Source: Ciona savignyi (taxonomy: Eukaryota > Chordata > Ascidiacea > Phlebobranchia > Cionidae). Taken from it: DNA of 64,000 nucleotides. Shown piece by piece: positions 12,891 to 24,299 of the stretch. Numbering within the stretch: the stretch's first letter is position 1; each line of letters begins with the position of its first letter. Both the position numbers and the translations under genes were made by a program. Location: NCBI GenBank assembly GCA_000149265.1, contig CH002502.1, positions 62,001 through 126,000 of the forward strand, given 5' to 3'. Under the pieces are notes generated by a model. That model had not been told where the DNA came from, did no database searches, and saw only the letters and a program-made list of their open reading frames with translations.

Positions 12891-13237
12891 TCACCAGTGA
12901 CCCAAATGAACGTGGAAAAGATCTTGCTTTGGTGCCAAAACATCATCCTCGGCTTCCATCAATGGTGCAAGTTGAGCCAAATCTTCTACGGTCGGCATAC
13001 CTTTATTCTTGGCGTCTGTAAAGAAGATTTTTATGACAAGAAAACATTTCGTCGGGATCTATATTATATATGATGGCGAGAGGAGTAAAACCACAATATA
13101 CTTGATGTAGATTCCATTGTACATAGGTTGGTATCGCCCAGAATGCACTTACCATAATATCTGTAGTGATACGCTGACACTTCTTGACCAGCGAAGCAGA
13201 AAACAAGAACAAGAACGATGAGTAGTTTGCGATCCAT
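12891..13237 (-). CDS. Family A short secreted peptide, copy 2 (69 aa, two exons)
   Basis: Exons 13153-13237 and 12891-13015. The coding sequence and intron look identical to copy 1, exactly 2342 bases away. This implies a very recent duplication, gene conversion or an assembly duplication. The predicted product is the same: 22-residue signal peptide, tyrosine-rich start, acidic middle and HVHLGHW end. Confidence 0.7.
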
Positions 13238-14026
13238 CTTTAAAGTAACTATGGGAGACTGTATTGCCAAGTAAAGTTCTTGTCAATATATACCTTAGCT
13301 TTTCCTGTCAGTCGGCTGGAAAGGCTTTGATATCTTCCGTTCAGGATAAGCCAATATTTGATTGACATTTTATTATAAAGATAAAAGAGGTTTAATATAC
13401 ACAATGAATAGGAAGTCTCTTCGAGGAGTTGGAAGGAAAATCATCAAGAACATTGATTGGTTTTAGTAGAAAATTTTTGGAAGTTTTCAGCAACTCATAT
13501 TTCTAGAGAGGAAGTATTGGAAAATTAATGAGCTAATGATTTTTTCTTCCAACTCCTTGAAGGTACTTCCAGTAGCTGTGTTCTCTTTTACCCACAACAA
13601 ACTTTTAGCTATACCAGCCTATGTTGAGCGGAAGATATCAAAACAGTTCCAAGTAGACCGCGTTCAAACTGGAAGTGTCAATCACTATTATTTTTAAACC
13701 ACATTTTGACTCTACCCTATGTGTATATATATGCAAGCGGGTCGCTACCAACAATCGGTAAATATTTGTTCCCTTTCAATTTTATTTCCGCGACTCGATG
13801 GTGACAGGCATGTCCGGTCGCCATGTCATCTATAAGAACGGGTTATCCACTCAGGTTAGAGCGTTCGTAACCTCGAAATTGCCTAAGTCGGGACCGTCGT
13901 AACCCGATGACCCCCTGTCTATAACTGTAGTGATTTACGCGGCTTGTGGGGTAACATTTTTTTGCACGATTATATTAAGTTTTGTTAAAATAAACCCTAA
14001 TGCATGCGCAGCATTACCTATGCCTG

Positions 14027-14320
14027 TCAATCGGCTATAATCCCCGCACACATACCATGAGCTACAACGCGGTCCACATATTTTTTTAAACGATTATCAG
14101 AAACGCGTTCTGAAATACGGACAAAAATATTTGCCTGCTTAAAGCGAAGCTTTTGGCATGTATAACGAATCTGTTGAACTGTATGTATTTTAATGCCAGT
14201 TTTAAAACTGCAATAAAGAAACCTTTTGAGAAGGAGTCTTAATAGCTCTAGAACGCAGGCCAGATTTAGTGCAACGTAAAAGCACGCCAACCAAGAATAA
14301 AATATCTTGAATCTCCACAT
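14027..14320 (-). CDS. Hypothetical 97-aa ORF in array unit 2/3 (doubtful)
   Basis: An ATG (MWRFKIFYSWLACFYV) follows directly on a second copy of the promoter-like module that precedes the family A gene. The N-terminal third is hydrophobic and the rest is basic (ISERVSDNRLKKYVDRV). The homologous stretch is present in each direct unit (near 9360-9610, 11700-11970 and 16370-16640). The frame is uninterrupted here, but unit 1 has a stop in it, and the second and fourth copies have single-base length changes. That favours a dead gene or a non-coding stretch. No family recognised. Confidence 0.22.
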   Translation of the reverse strand: MWRFKIFYSWLACFYVALNLACVLELLRLLLKRFLYCSFKTGIKIHTVQQIRYTCQKLRFKQANIFVRISERVSDNRLKKYVDRVVAHGMCAGIIAD

Positions 14321-15238
14321 ACCTTAGCTTTTCCTGTCAATCGGCTGGAAAGGCTTTGATATCTTCCGTTTAGTATAAGCTAATATTTGATTGACACTTT
14401 ATTATAAAGATAAAAGAGGTTTAATGTACACAATGAATGGGGAAGTCTCTTCGAGGAGTTGGAAGCAAAATCATCAAGCACATTAATTGGTCTTAAAACT
14501 TCCCCCTTAAATTTCTCGAAAATAAATGGGTTTCAGAAATGTGCCTTGCGCAAGGCAGAAACGACTAGCAAGCGAGCATTTTGTTAGTTCTGCACCCTTC
14601 GGAAGAAAGACCAAGCACTAACCCACTAAACTGTTCGGCCCGAAAACAATTATTTAATATTACCAAAATGTGTATCATAACATCCAGTATAATTTTAAAA
14701 TATTCACATTTACAATGTTCTCTATGCTGAATTGTCTGTCAGTGGTATTGTTTTTAAATTGCATTCTTACTATGAATAGATCCAGTTGATCATTCGGTGG
14801 TACGACATATCTAATGCAGAAGTATCATTACCCGGACAATCGTCACATTATGACCAACTACATTTAGAGCTAATCGGTGAAACCAAGTATCCACTAGGTT
14901 ATGTTGTGCAATGATTATGTTGCGACCCATATATATTAAACGCGACCCATATATATGGGCTACCGATCATGGGTTCAAAACTTGACTGGATTAAAAAACG
15001 GTCAACTACATTATGTCCCCATGTTTTTTTTATCGTACAAATAACTGGACGTTTAAAGCAAGGTTTCAGAACTTATTATTGCAGCGAATGATATTTTATT
15101 CTAACTAATCGAGGGCATTTCCGTTGCCCGTTAACTCTATCACCTATTCAATACCCAAAACAAAGCTTTGATCAGCAATATTCAATTTGTATTGGGCAAA
15201 TCAATGCGGGTACAATTATTGCTGCGTGGTGGTGCGGT

Positions 15239-15590
15239 TCACCAGTAATGAATGTGGATAAAATCTTGCTTTGGTTTCAAAACATCATCCTCGACTTCCA
15301 TCAATGGTGCAAGTTGAGCCAAATCCTCTACGGTTGGCATACCTTTATTCTTGGCGTCTGTAAAGAAGATTTATATAACAAGAAAACATTTCGTCAGGAT
15401 CTATAATATTTATATATTGGCGAGAGTTGTAAAACCACAATATACTTGATGTAGATTCCATTGTACATAGGTTGGTATCGCCCAGAATGCACTTACCATA
15501 ATATCTGTAATGCCTGTAGTAATACGCTGACACTTCTTGACCAGCGAAGCAGAAAACAAGAACAAGAACGATAAGTAGTTTGCGATCCAT
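15239..15590 (-). CDS. Family A short secreted peptide, copy 3 (70 aa, two exons)
   Basis: Exons 15497-15590 and 15239-15357, phase-1 intron of 139 bases. The signal peptide is the same as in copies 1 and 2. The tyrosine-rich block is three residues longer (YYYRHYRYY). The core GMPTVEDLAQLAPLMEVEDD is nearly unchanged, but the end is shorter and different (KQDFIHIHYW). The conserved terminal tryptophan before the stop and the alternating histidines are kept. TATA-like element at 15638-15647. Confidence 0.7.
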
Positions 15591-17730
15591 CTTTGAAGTA
15601 ACTATGGGAGACTGTATTGCCAAGTAAAGTTCTTGTCAATATATACCTTAGCTTTTCCTGTCAGTCGGCTGGAAAGGCTTTGATATCTTCCGTTTAGTAT
15701 AAGCTAATATTTGATTGACACTTTATTATAAAGATAAAAGAGGTTTAATGTACACAATGAATGGGAAGTCTCTTCGAGGAGTTGGAAGGAAAATCATCAA
15801 GAACATTGATTGGTTTTAGTAGAACATTTTTGGAAGTTTTCAGCAACTCATATTTCTAGAGAGGAAGTTTTGGAAATTTAATGAGCTAATGATTTTTCCT
15901 TCCAACTCCTTGAAGGCATTTCCTTTAGCTTGTGTCCTCTTTTACCCACAACAAACTTTTAGCTATACCAGCCTATGTTGAGCGGAAGATATCAAAACAG
16001 TTCCAAGTAGACCGCGTTCAAACTGGAAGTGTCAATCACTATTATTTTTAAACCACATTTTGACTCTACCCTATGTGTATATATATGCAAGCGGGTCGCT
16101 ACTAACAATCAGTATATATTTGTTCCCTTTAAATTTATGTCCGGTCGCCATGTCATCTGCAACAACGGGTTATCCACTCAGGTTAGAGCGTTCGTAACCT
16201 CGAAACAACGTCGGGACCGTCGTAACCCGATGACCCCCTGTCTATAACTGTAGTGATTTCGCGGCTTGTGTAACATTTTTTGCATATTATATTAAGTTTT
16301 GTTAAAATAAGCCCTAATGCATGCGCAGCATTACCTATGCCTGTCAATCGGCTATAATTTCCGCACACATACCATAAGCGGCAACGCGGTCCACATATTT
16401 TTTCAAACGATTATCAGAAACGCGTTCTGAAATACGGACAAAAATATTTGCCTGCTTGAAGCGAAGCTTCTGGCATGTATAACGAATCAGTTGAACTGTA
16501 GGTATTTTAATGTCAGTTTTAAAGCTGCAATAAAGAAACCTTTCGAGAAGGATTCTTAATAGCTGGAGAACGCAGGCCAGATTTAGTGCAAGGTATAAAG
16601 CACGCCAACCAAGAATAAAATATCTTGAATCTCCACATAGCTTAGCTTTTCCTGTCAATCGGCTGGAAAGGCTTTGATATCTTTCGTTCAGGATAAGCCA
16701 ATATTTGATTGACATTTTATTATAAAGATAGAAGAGGTTTAATGTACACAATGAATGGGAAATCTCTTCGAGGAGTTGGAAGAAAAATCAAACGACTAGC
16801 AAGCGAGCATTTTAAGCTCTGCACCCTTCGGAAGAAAGACCCAGCACTAACCCACTAAACTGTTCGGCACGAAAACAATTATTTAATATTACCAAAAAGT
16901 GTATCATAACATCCTGTATCATTTGAAAATATTCACATTTACAATATTCTCTATAATGATTTTTTTGTCGGTAGTAAGTATCGTTTTTAAATTGCATTCT
17001 TACTAAGAATCGATCCAGTTGATTCGGTGGTTCGACATATCTAATGCAGAAGTATCATTACCCGGGTAATCGTCACATTGGGACCAAATACATTTAGAGC
17101 TAATCGGTGAAACCAAGTATCCACTAGGTTAGGTTGTGCAATGATTAAGTTGTTACGCGACTAATACATATACCAAATTGTACATGAAAATCGTCTACGT
17201 TAGAAGGCATTTTTATATTTATCAGCGATTTTAATTTTCGGCTTGGCCGTGGAAGAACTTTCCTTTAAGTATATAGGATACAACAAAAAAACAGTGAGAA
17301 AATAGGCTGCGGTCAAAATATGGTTTAAAAATAATGGTGATTGACACTTCCAGTTTGGACGTGGTCTAATTGGAACTGTTTGATATCTTCCGCACCACAT
17401 AGGCTGGTATAGCTAAAACTTTGTTGTGGGTAAAAGAGGACACAAACTACTGGAAGTACCTTCGAGGAGTTGGAAGGAAAAATCATACGCTCAATAATAA
17501 GCTCCAAAACTTCCTATGTAGAAATATGAGTTGCTGAAAACTTCCAAATATTTTCTACTAAAACCAATCAATGTATTTGATGATTTTCCTTCCAACTCCT
17601 CGAAGAGACTTCCCATTCATTGTGTACATTAAACCTCTTTTATCTTTATAATAAAATGTCAATCAAATATTGGCTTATCCTGAACGGAAGATATCAGTGC
17701 CCTTCCAGCCGACTGACAGGAAAAGCTAAG

Positions 17731-17739
17731 GTATATATT
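17731..17739 (+). promoter_or_regulatory. TATA-like element of family A copy 4
   Basis: GTATATATT about 48-56 bases upstream of the ATG, matching the position in the three minus-strand copies. It is preceded by the conserved module CGGAAGATATC..CTGACAGGAAAAGCTAAG. Confidence 0.45.
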
Positions 17740-17786
17740 GACAAGAACTTTACTTGGCAATACAGTCTTCCATAGTTACTTCAAAG

Positions 17787-18141
17787 ATGGATCGCAAACT
17801 ACTCATCGTTCTTGTTCTTGTTTGCTGCTTCGCTGGTCAAGAAGTGTCAGCGTATTACTACAAGTATTACAGATATTATGGTAAGTGCATTCTGGGCGAT
17901 TCCAACCTATGTACAATGGAATATACATCAAGTATTTTGTGGTTTACTCCTCTCGCCATTATATATAATATAGATCGCGACGAAATGTTTTCTTGTTATA
18001 AAAATCTTTCTTACAGACGCCAAGAATAAAGGTATGCCAACCGTAGAAGATTTGGCTCAACTTGCACCATTGGTGGAAGCCGAGGATGATGTTTCGACAC
18101 CAAAGCAAGATCTTTTCCACCTTCATATGGGTCGCTGGTGA
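17787..18141 (+). CDS. Family A short secreted peptide, copy 4, inverted (72 aa, two exons)
   Basis: Exons 17787-17880 and 18017-18141 on the plus strand, with a phase-1 intron of 136 bases and canonical GTAAGT and ACAG ends. Signal MDRKLLIVLVLVCCFAGQEV followed by SA, then YYYKYYRYY, then the core DAKNKGMPTVEDLAQLAPLV. The end is FHLHMGRW. This is the most divergent C-terminus in the set and it lies in the inverted unit. The reading frame and splice sites are intact. An in-frame TTG-initiated extension upstream is not needed. Confidence 0.72.
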
Positions 18142-18707
18142 AACCGCACCACCAAGCAGCAACATTTGCACTCGCATTGATTTGCGCAATACAAATTGAA
18201 TATTGCTGATCAAAACTTTTTTTGGATATTGAATAGGTGATAGAGTTAACGGGCTACGGAAATGCCTCCTATTAGTTAGAGAAAAATATCATTAGCTGCA
18301 ATAATGAGTTCTGAAACTTTGCCTCAAACCTCCAGTTATTTGTACGAAAAAAGAAAAGATGGGGACATAGTGTACTTGTCCGTTTTTTAATCCAGTCAAG
18401 TTTTGAACCCATGATCGGTATCCAATATTTAAGGGTCGCGTTTACTATTTTGCCACACGATTTTATTTTTTTAATGTATTTTTTACTGAGTCAAGTTTTG
18501 ATGTTAGGGACCCGCTTGCATATATGTTCACATGGCTTAGAGTCAAAACATGGCTTAAAAATAATGGTGATTGACACTTCCAGTTTGGACGCGGTCTAAT
18601 TGGAACTGTTTTGATATCTTCCGTTCCACACATAGGCTGGTATAACTAAAGAGGACACAAGCTATACTGGAAATGCCTTCGAGGAGTTGGAAGGAAAAAT
18701 CAGTCAC

Positions 18708-20903
18708 TAGAGAGTGACAACCACGTGTTTAACCACTAATATTTGTAAAACTCAAGGGGGATTCCCCGGGGGCGTTAAACACCAAAACGGTAATTTTTTC
18801 TAAAAAATAGCTTTTTCGGGCATGGCGCTTGAACGGCTGCTCCAATGTGATTCACATTTGGTGGAATATAAGTGCATTACCTAATAATTTAACTAAAAAA
18901 TTATTTAGGGAAATACCCTAAAAATAAGATTTTGTTCTCAAATAATGATTGTGACAGGCATGGCATGACGTGATAAATTTGTGGAAATTCCCCTGTGACG
19001 TTAAAATCCAAAACGGTAATTTTTCTAAAAAAATAGCTTTTCCGGCTATAGCGTTTGAACGGCTGCTTTAATTATGAGTCCCAATTGAAAAATTGGGACA
19101 CATATTGTTTTTGTCCGTTTATTTTTTTTCTTTTTTTTTTTTCGTCAAAGGTTTGACAGGCATGGCATGGCGCCCCGACATCTACCAGATGGAATAATGG
19201 AATCGTTATGAAACTTAGCTATTTTATGGACAACATGGTCTAGATATGCAGAAACCAAAATTTTGGGTGATAAATCGAGGAAAATTCCCCTGGGAAGTTA
19301 AAAACCAATACGGTATTTTTTATGAAAAATTTAGCTTTTTTAGGCATAGCGCTTAAACGGCTGCTCCAATTTGGTGGAACGTAAGTGCATTAGACACTGA
19401 TTTAACACTTGTAAGAAATAAAAAATTTACCTAGGAAAATACCCTAAAAAATATGATTTTGTTCTCAAATCATGATTGTGACAGGCATGGCATGTCGCCC
19501 CGACATCTACCAGAAGGAATAACGGAATCGTAATGAAACTTAGCCATGTGTTAGACAATATGGTCTAGATATGCAGAAACCAATATTTTGGGTGATAAAT
19601 CAAGGGGAATTCCCCTGGGAGGTTAAAAACCAAATACGGGTATTTTTTATGAAAAATTTAGCTTTTTTAGGCATAGCGCTTAAACGGCTGCTCCAATTTG
19701 GTGGAACGTAAGTGCATTAGACACTGAGGAAAATACCCTAAAAAATATGATTTTGTTCTCAAATCATGATTGTGACAGGCATGGCATGTCGCCCCGACAT
19801 CTACCAGAAGGAATAACGGAATCGTAATGAAACTTAGCCATGTGTTGGACAATATGGTCTAGATATGCAGAAACCAATATTTTGGGTGATAAATCAAGGG
19901 GAATTCCCCTGGGAGGTTAAAAACCAAATAGGTATTTTTTATGAAAAATTTAGATTTTTGTGGCATAGCGCTTAAACGGCTGCTCCAGTTTGAATAAGAT
20001 TTGGTGAAATGTAAGTGCATTAGGCACTGATTTAACACTTGGAAAAAATAAAAAATTTACCTAGGGAAATACCCTAAAAACAAATTTTGTTCTCAAATCA
20101 TGATTGTGACAGGCATGGCATGACGCCTCGACATCTACCAGAAGGAAGAATAAAATAGTAATAAAGCTTTGTCATTTGTTAGACAACATGGTCTAGATAC
20201 GCAGAAGCAAAATGGTGAGTGATAAATGTAGGGGAATTCCCCAGAGACGTTAATAACCAAAACGGTATTTTTTTATAAAAAAATAGCTTTTCGGAACATA
20301 GCGTTTAACCGGCTGCTCTAATTTTGATCAGATTTGGTGAAATGCTAGATCGTTAGCTACCCTGTGTAACTTAAAAGAAAGAAAACATGTACTTAGGGTA
20401 ACTCCCTTAAAAACGAAAAGATGTTCCTGACTCATGATTGTGACAGGCATGCCACATTGCACTGACATCTCCAACAACGATTCGTCAAATCGGATTAAAA
20501 CTTTAAGAATTGTTAGATAACATGACCCACATATGTAAAAACAGAAACTTATGTACTAAGCCCATGGGAAAATTCCCGAAGCCATCAAAAACTAAATCGG
20601 GCTGTTTTAGGAATTTAGCTTCATTTTAATACAGCACTTGAAGAAAAAGCTTTAATTTAAAACATTTGTGATGAATCCTTCGTAAATCTAACACGATTGT
20701 TCTTTTTTTACCTACACCTGGAGAAGAAGTTTGGTTTGATAACTTTGGGACCCATGCGTTTATGCTTGCAGAAACAAAAACTACATACTCAGTGTATAAG
20801 ATACAAAATGTGGTTAGGGACCCTGTAGCAGTAGCATGAATATACGGCATACAACATGTGTTTTACAAATAGTGGTGGTTAAACACGTGGTTGACACTCT
20901 CTA
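18708..20903. repeat. Terminal-inverted-repeat element with ~300-335-bp monomers, both ends present
   Basis: The left end is TA|GAGAGTGACAACCACGTG and the right end is CACGTGGTTGACACTCTC|TA, a clear terminal inverted repeat with TA at both borders. The interior holds about six monomers (landmark 'GACAGGCATG' at about 18953, 19155, 19480, 19774, 20105 and 20440), each with AGGGAAATACCCTAAAAA and GGGGAATTCCCCTGGGA palindromes. There is no transposase frame, so it is non-autonomous. TA borders fit Tc1/mariner-type insertion, but the family is inferred. Confidence 0.7.
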
Positions 20904-23198
20904 GTTATAATACACTATTGCCACGTATGTAAAACCGTTGGTTACTACTTAACACCGGCATAAAATGATCACGAATTTCCAATGCGTCCACTATCCATTT
21001 TAAAGGTTTTTCCAAAAATATTACTTTATTTTATCGATATGTTTTATAAATCAACGTTAATAAATTTGTTTAGCAGAAAACATATCAAGTTATCTAAAGA
21101 GGGATATCAAGTTTGGATAGTTACTCGAAATACCATTAGTTTCTGCTTGCACATACAAACGTTATACACTTTGTATCAGATATATCTAGAGGGATTAGTT
21201 ATCAGGTAACCCATTGTTTGATTGAGAAAATATAGATATCAAGTTTGATTTGGCAACTTGAGAAACCATTAGTTTGTACATGCAAAAACAAACGTTTTAC
21301 ACTTTGTATGAGATATACCATGCGTAACGAGGTAGTCGAGGAAATGATTCTTTTTGCATGCAGAAACATACAACGTAGAGTTAAATGGGTTTTAAAAAGG
21401 TAGTGTTGGCTAACATATGGTTGACACTCTCTAATAAACTAGCCTCGCCTTAATATCCCTAATCCCACAAGTAATGTTTCATCGTGTATCACTCGAGTTT
21501 GCATTAATCGATTCTGATAAATATGGGTATGGATATGTGTGGGTAATATGTCATAACCTTATCCTTGAGTCCCACAAGTTGCTATATCTGAAGTTAATTT
21601 ATTTTTAAATAGTAAAATAAAAGAATTTAAAAATTTAAATCTTTTTAAAATTTTCCTTTACAAAGGCCAGACCTAATGGGGAAGTTGCTCAACTAAATTA
21701 GAATTTAAATTACTGAACTTCCTGAAAGTCGACGCGTTCTATTCATGGATTATAAAGAACGGGTTTCTATAACATTGTTATATAAAACGAAGTGGGGGCA
21801 AATCTTAACAATTTTAATTGTTTGCTCTTCTTTTTTAAAGGCAAGTGTTCTGTAGCTTGCCGATAATAAAGGTCGCCCTATCTCCCAGACTCTACTTGAA
21901 AGGAATTGGATATATTCGTGAAAATAAATTGCGTATAACTATTTAATAGACCTCTATGCTCGGCCGGAAATGACATGTGGCCCTCTTTATTTCATGGTAT
22001 TTCAATAGGTGGTTTGCTGAGTAACAATGGTAGTGATTCCCCAATGTGTGTAATAGTGGCTAGCTGTTTTGTTGTTGGAGAAGATTCCCAATGTACGGAG
22101 GGGTAATAGCTCAAAATGTTTATCTAGAAATTTGGAGGGTTTGGGGTTTTGGGTACAGATCCAAGCTCCAATTTTAAATTGTTTAAAAATAAAAGACTAT
22201 CTATGACAGGATTTTGAGTGACAGACATTTTAGTGAGATCAGTTTGCATTGGAGAGACGGGGAGAATTGGTTAAAACGCCTTCTACAGAACGGTGCGACT
22301 AAACGACCCGGTCGATTATTTGGTTTTAGTCGCGGTTGTAAGAAGACAAAAGTAATGATAGAAACAAAAAATAACTACATTATTTAACTTTAAGTGCCGC
22401 GTTGCAGGTTTATGTACATGGCGTGTTTTAAGTACTTTTATTCACAATAACAGGCAACTCTACGCAGCGGTTATAAATATGCAATAACATATTTAACACT
22501 TTCAGTGCGGTAATTTCCGGGTTTTGATAATTGGATGTAATTTGATAATTGGATATAACTATTTATTGTACTGCCAAGTATGTAACGGTTATCTATGTTT
22601 ATCAATATATTTAATATTGCCGCAACTGAATACTCAGAAAAGAAATTGGTAAAAAAGGTTGGTAAACAGGCTTATAAGGGAATAAAATTAAAGAGATCTA
22701 TTCTGAGAAATTTTGGGAATACAATGAACAATATTTACACGGAGGTGTGCGTTAAACAAACGAACCGTTTCTCGCGATGAATCTCCTATTTGAACAAATA
22801 CGTTATGGTGGTTGACTCTCTATAGTTCGTAGGCTACATGGAGAATATAATTCAACAATAGAAAAATACGGGGACAATAGAAATAAAGTTGTATAACCGC
22901 GTGTATGACAATGAAACTATATCAACATTTAAATCATTCAAATACATTTGAACGTTAACGCCAATAGTCATTTATTGACAACTGAATTATAGAAATAAAA
23001 CAGTTAACAGTCTGCTTAAACCCTTACATATATCCCCGTATTCAATTCGGTTTATCGGCGTATCCTGGTGTTTAGAAGTAACCATGGCATCACTTATTGT
23101 TGGCAGTAACTCATGTGGTTAAACAATAAAAGCTTGTGTTACTGGATAGTCCTTAGTGAATTTATAAAAGAAAATATTTAGAAAAATAAATACTGCGG
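20904..23198. other. Repeat-rich intergenic stretch, no gene seen
   Basis: Between 21100 and 21330 two diverged ~110-bp halves repeat (both contain CCATTAGTTT..ACAAACGTT..ACACTTTGTAT). An orphan terminus of the GAGAGTGTCAACC family ends at about 21433 and another at about 22822. A ~280-base repeat (22010-22285) recurs inverted at 35346-35776. Open frames here (20982-21209 and 22595-22780) show no coding features. Confidence 0.5.
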
Positions 23199-23298
23199 NN
23201 NNNNNNNNNNNNNNNNNNNNNNNNNNNNNNNNNNNNNNNNNNNNNNNNNNNNNNNNNNNNNNNNNNNNNNNNNNNNNNNNNNNNNNNNNNNNNNNNNN
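23199..23298. other. Assembly gap (100 N)
   Basis: A run of exactly 100 N, the usual placeholder for a gap of unknown size. It lies just upstream of the first Spec3-like gene, so that gene's promoter region may be missing. Confidence 0.95.
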
Positions 23299-23347
23299 TA
23301 TACGGATTTAGAAGTGAACTAGTTTCTTAACTAATATCGAGTTAGAA

Positions 23348-24299
23348 ATGTCGTATCCAACTAAACAGGAAAACCTACCAACCCCCCACCCCCGGGTACT
23401 CAACGTCACCTCAATATGGACAACAGGTTAGGTTTAATCGTTTATTACTGTTTAGTACTCCAAACTTATTATCATCTCCCAGGCTTTCGTCTCTACCGAA
23501 GCGGGAACTCCTTACGTCACACAGCAAGTTGTTACGACACACCAGCGCGGTTCATCGATGAATGGATTAAGGAAAGCAATTCCAGAATTACCAATGCCAT
23601 TTGCGATCACTTGTTGCATCATAAACTGCATTCTAGTTGGCTTCGGTAAGAAATGCAACACCTAGTTGGCTGGATATGGTATAAGAAACCCCATTTGCGC
23701 AAACATTTTAGTCGAAATGAGTTTTACACAGAATAGTGATCAACACATGTTCGACACTCTGTAGGTTATTGTTTACCTTGTTTGCAGGAACTATAATAGC
23801 TGGTTTCGGTGTGCTGTGCTGTGGTAATGTGGGTGAATCAGGCGGCAGTCGGTTCGCTACGTTCTGTGTCAACTTCTGGGTGGGAATCGCACAGATTCTA
23901 ACTTTGCTTTTCTTCCCTGTCGGTTGGATTTGGAGCATTATGTGGGGAGTTGCGTTTATTGCTATTGCAGGTGAGGCCTAGCTATATCGGGTGGACCAGC
24001 GGTTAATGTGGTTCCATTATATTAAATTTTGGACTTGTGATGTTAAATATATGATCGCAGACGAAGCGAAGAAACGCAAACATGGAGGCGACACGACGAT
24101 CACAACAACAACATACCAGACACCAGCAGGCTTTCCTCAGGCATCACCTACTAACTACCCCCAGCCGTCCGTTCCAAATTTCACTCAGACAACCCACGCA
24201 AGTTACCAGTCGCCATCTACCAGCTACCAGGGAGCCCAACTTAACCAGCAACAACAAATGATGACGCAATCAACCCAACAATATACCACAACATCGTAA
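23348..24299 (+). CDS. Spec3/Stum-like membrane protein, copy 1 (four exons)
   Basis: Exons 23348-23426, 23483-23645, 23788-23970 and 24061-24299; introns 2 and 3 are in phase 1. The product has a Pro-rich N-terminus (MSYPTKQENL), then PYVTQQVVTTHQ and a first membrane segment (FAITCCIINCILVGFGTIIA). Next is CCGNVGESGGSRF, and a second membrane stretch ends GWIWSIMWGVAFIAIAG. This double-helix, CCGN and GWIWSIMWG pattern is that of the Spec3 family (sea urchin SPEC3, Drosophila Stum). Spec3 proteins are ciliary or mechanosensory-neuron membrane proteins. The last exon adds a 79-residue Gln/Thr/Ser/Pro-rich tail with several aromatic-Gln motifs. Exon 1 has one extra base in a poly-C stretch compared with copy 2, so its frame does not join exon 2 as written; a homopolymer sequencing error is the likeliest cause. 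Confidence 0.8.

Larger units (their letters stand above)
8437..18707. repeat. Tandem array of ~2.34-kb units with an inverted last member
   Basis: The landmark starting AGTAGAAAATTTTTGGAAG recurs at about 8808, 11129, 13470 and 15817, giving spacings of 2321, 2341 and 2347 bases. The sequence of 8437-8770 returns at 17010-17310, and from about 17310 to 18700 the unit is present in inverse orientation. Units 1, 2 and 3 and the inverted unit carry the family A peptide gene; the fourth direct unit has lost it. Units 1 and 2 are almost identical from about 9850 to the end of the gene. Confidence 0.8.

Noticed and set aside
16344-16751. 135-codon version of the array ORF as a better gene than the 97-codon one
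   Set aside because: Its longer N-terminus comes from reading through the promoter-like module in another frame, and the N-terminal part does not match the other units.
18708-20903. CRISPR-like array
   Set aside because: Monomers are ~300-335 bp without short direct repeats separated by unique spacers, and the genome is eukaryotic; this is satellite-type repetition.
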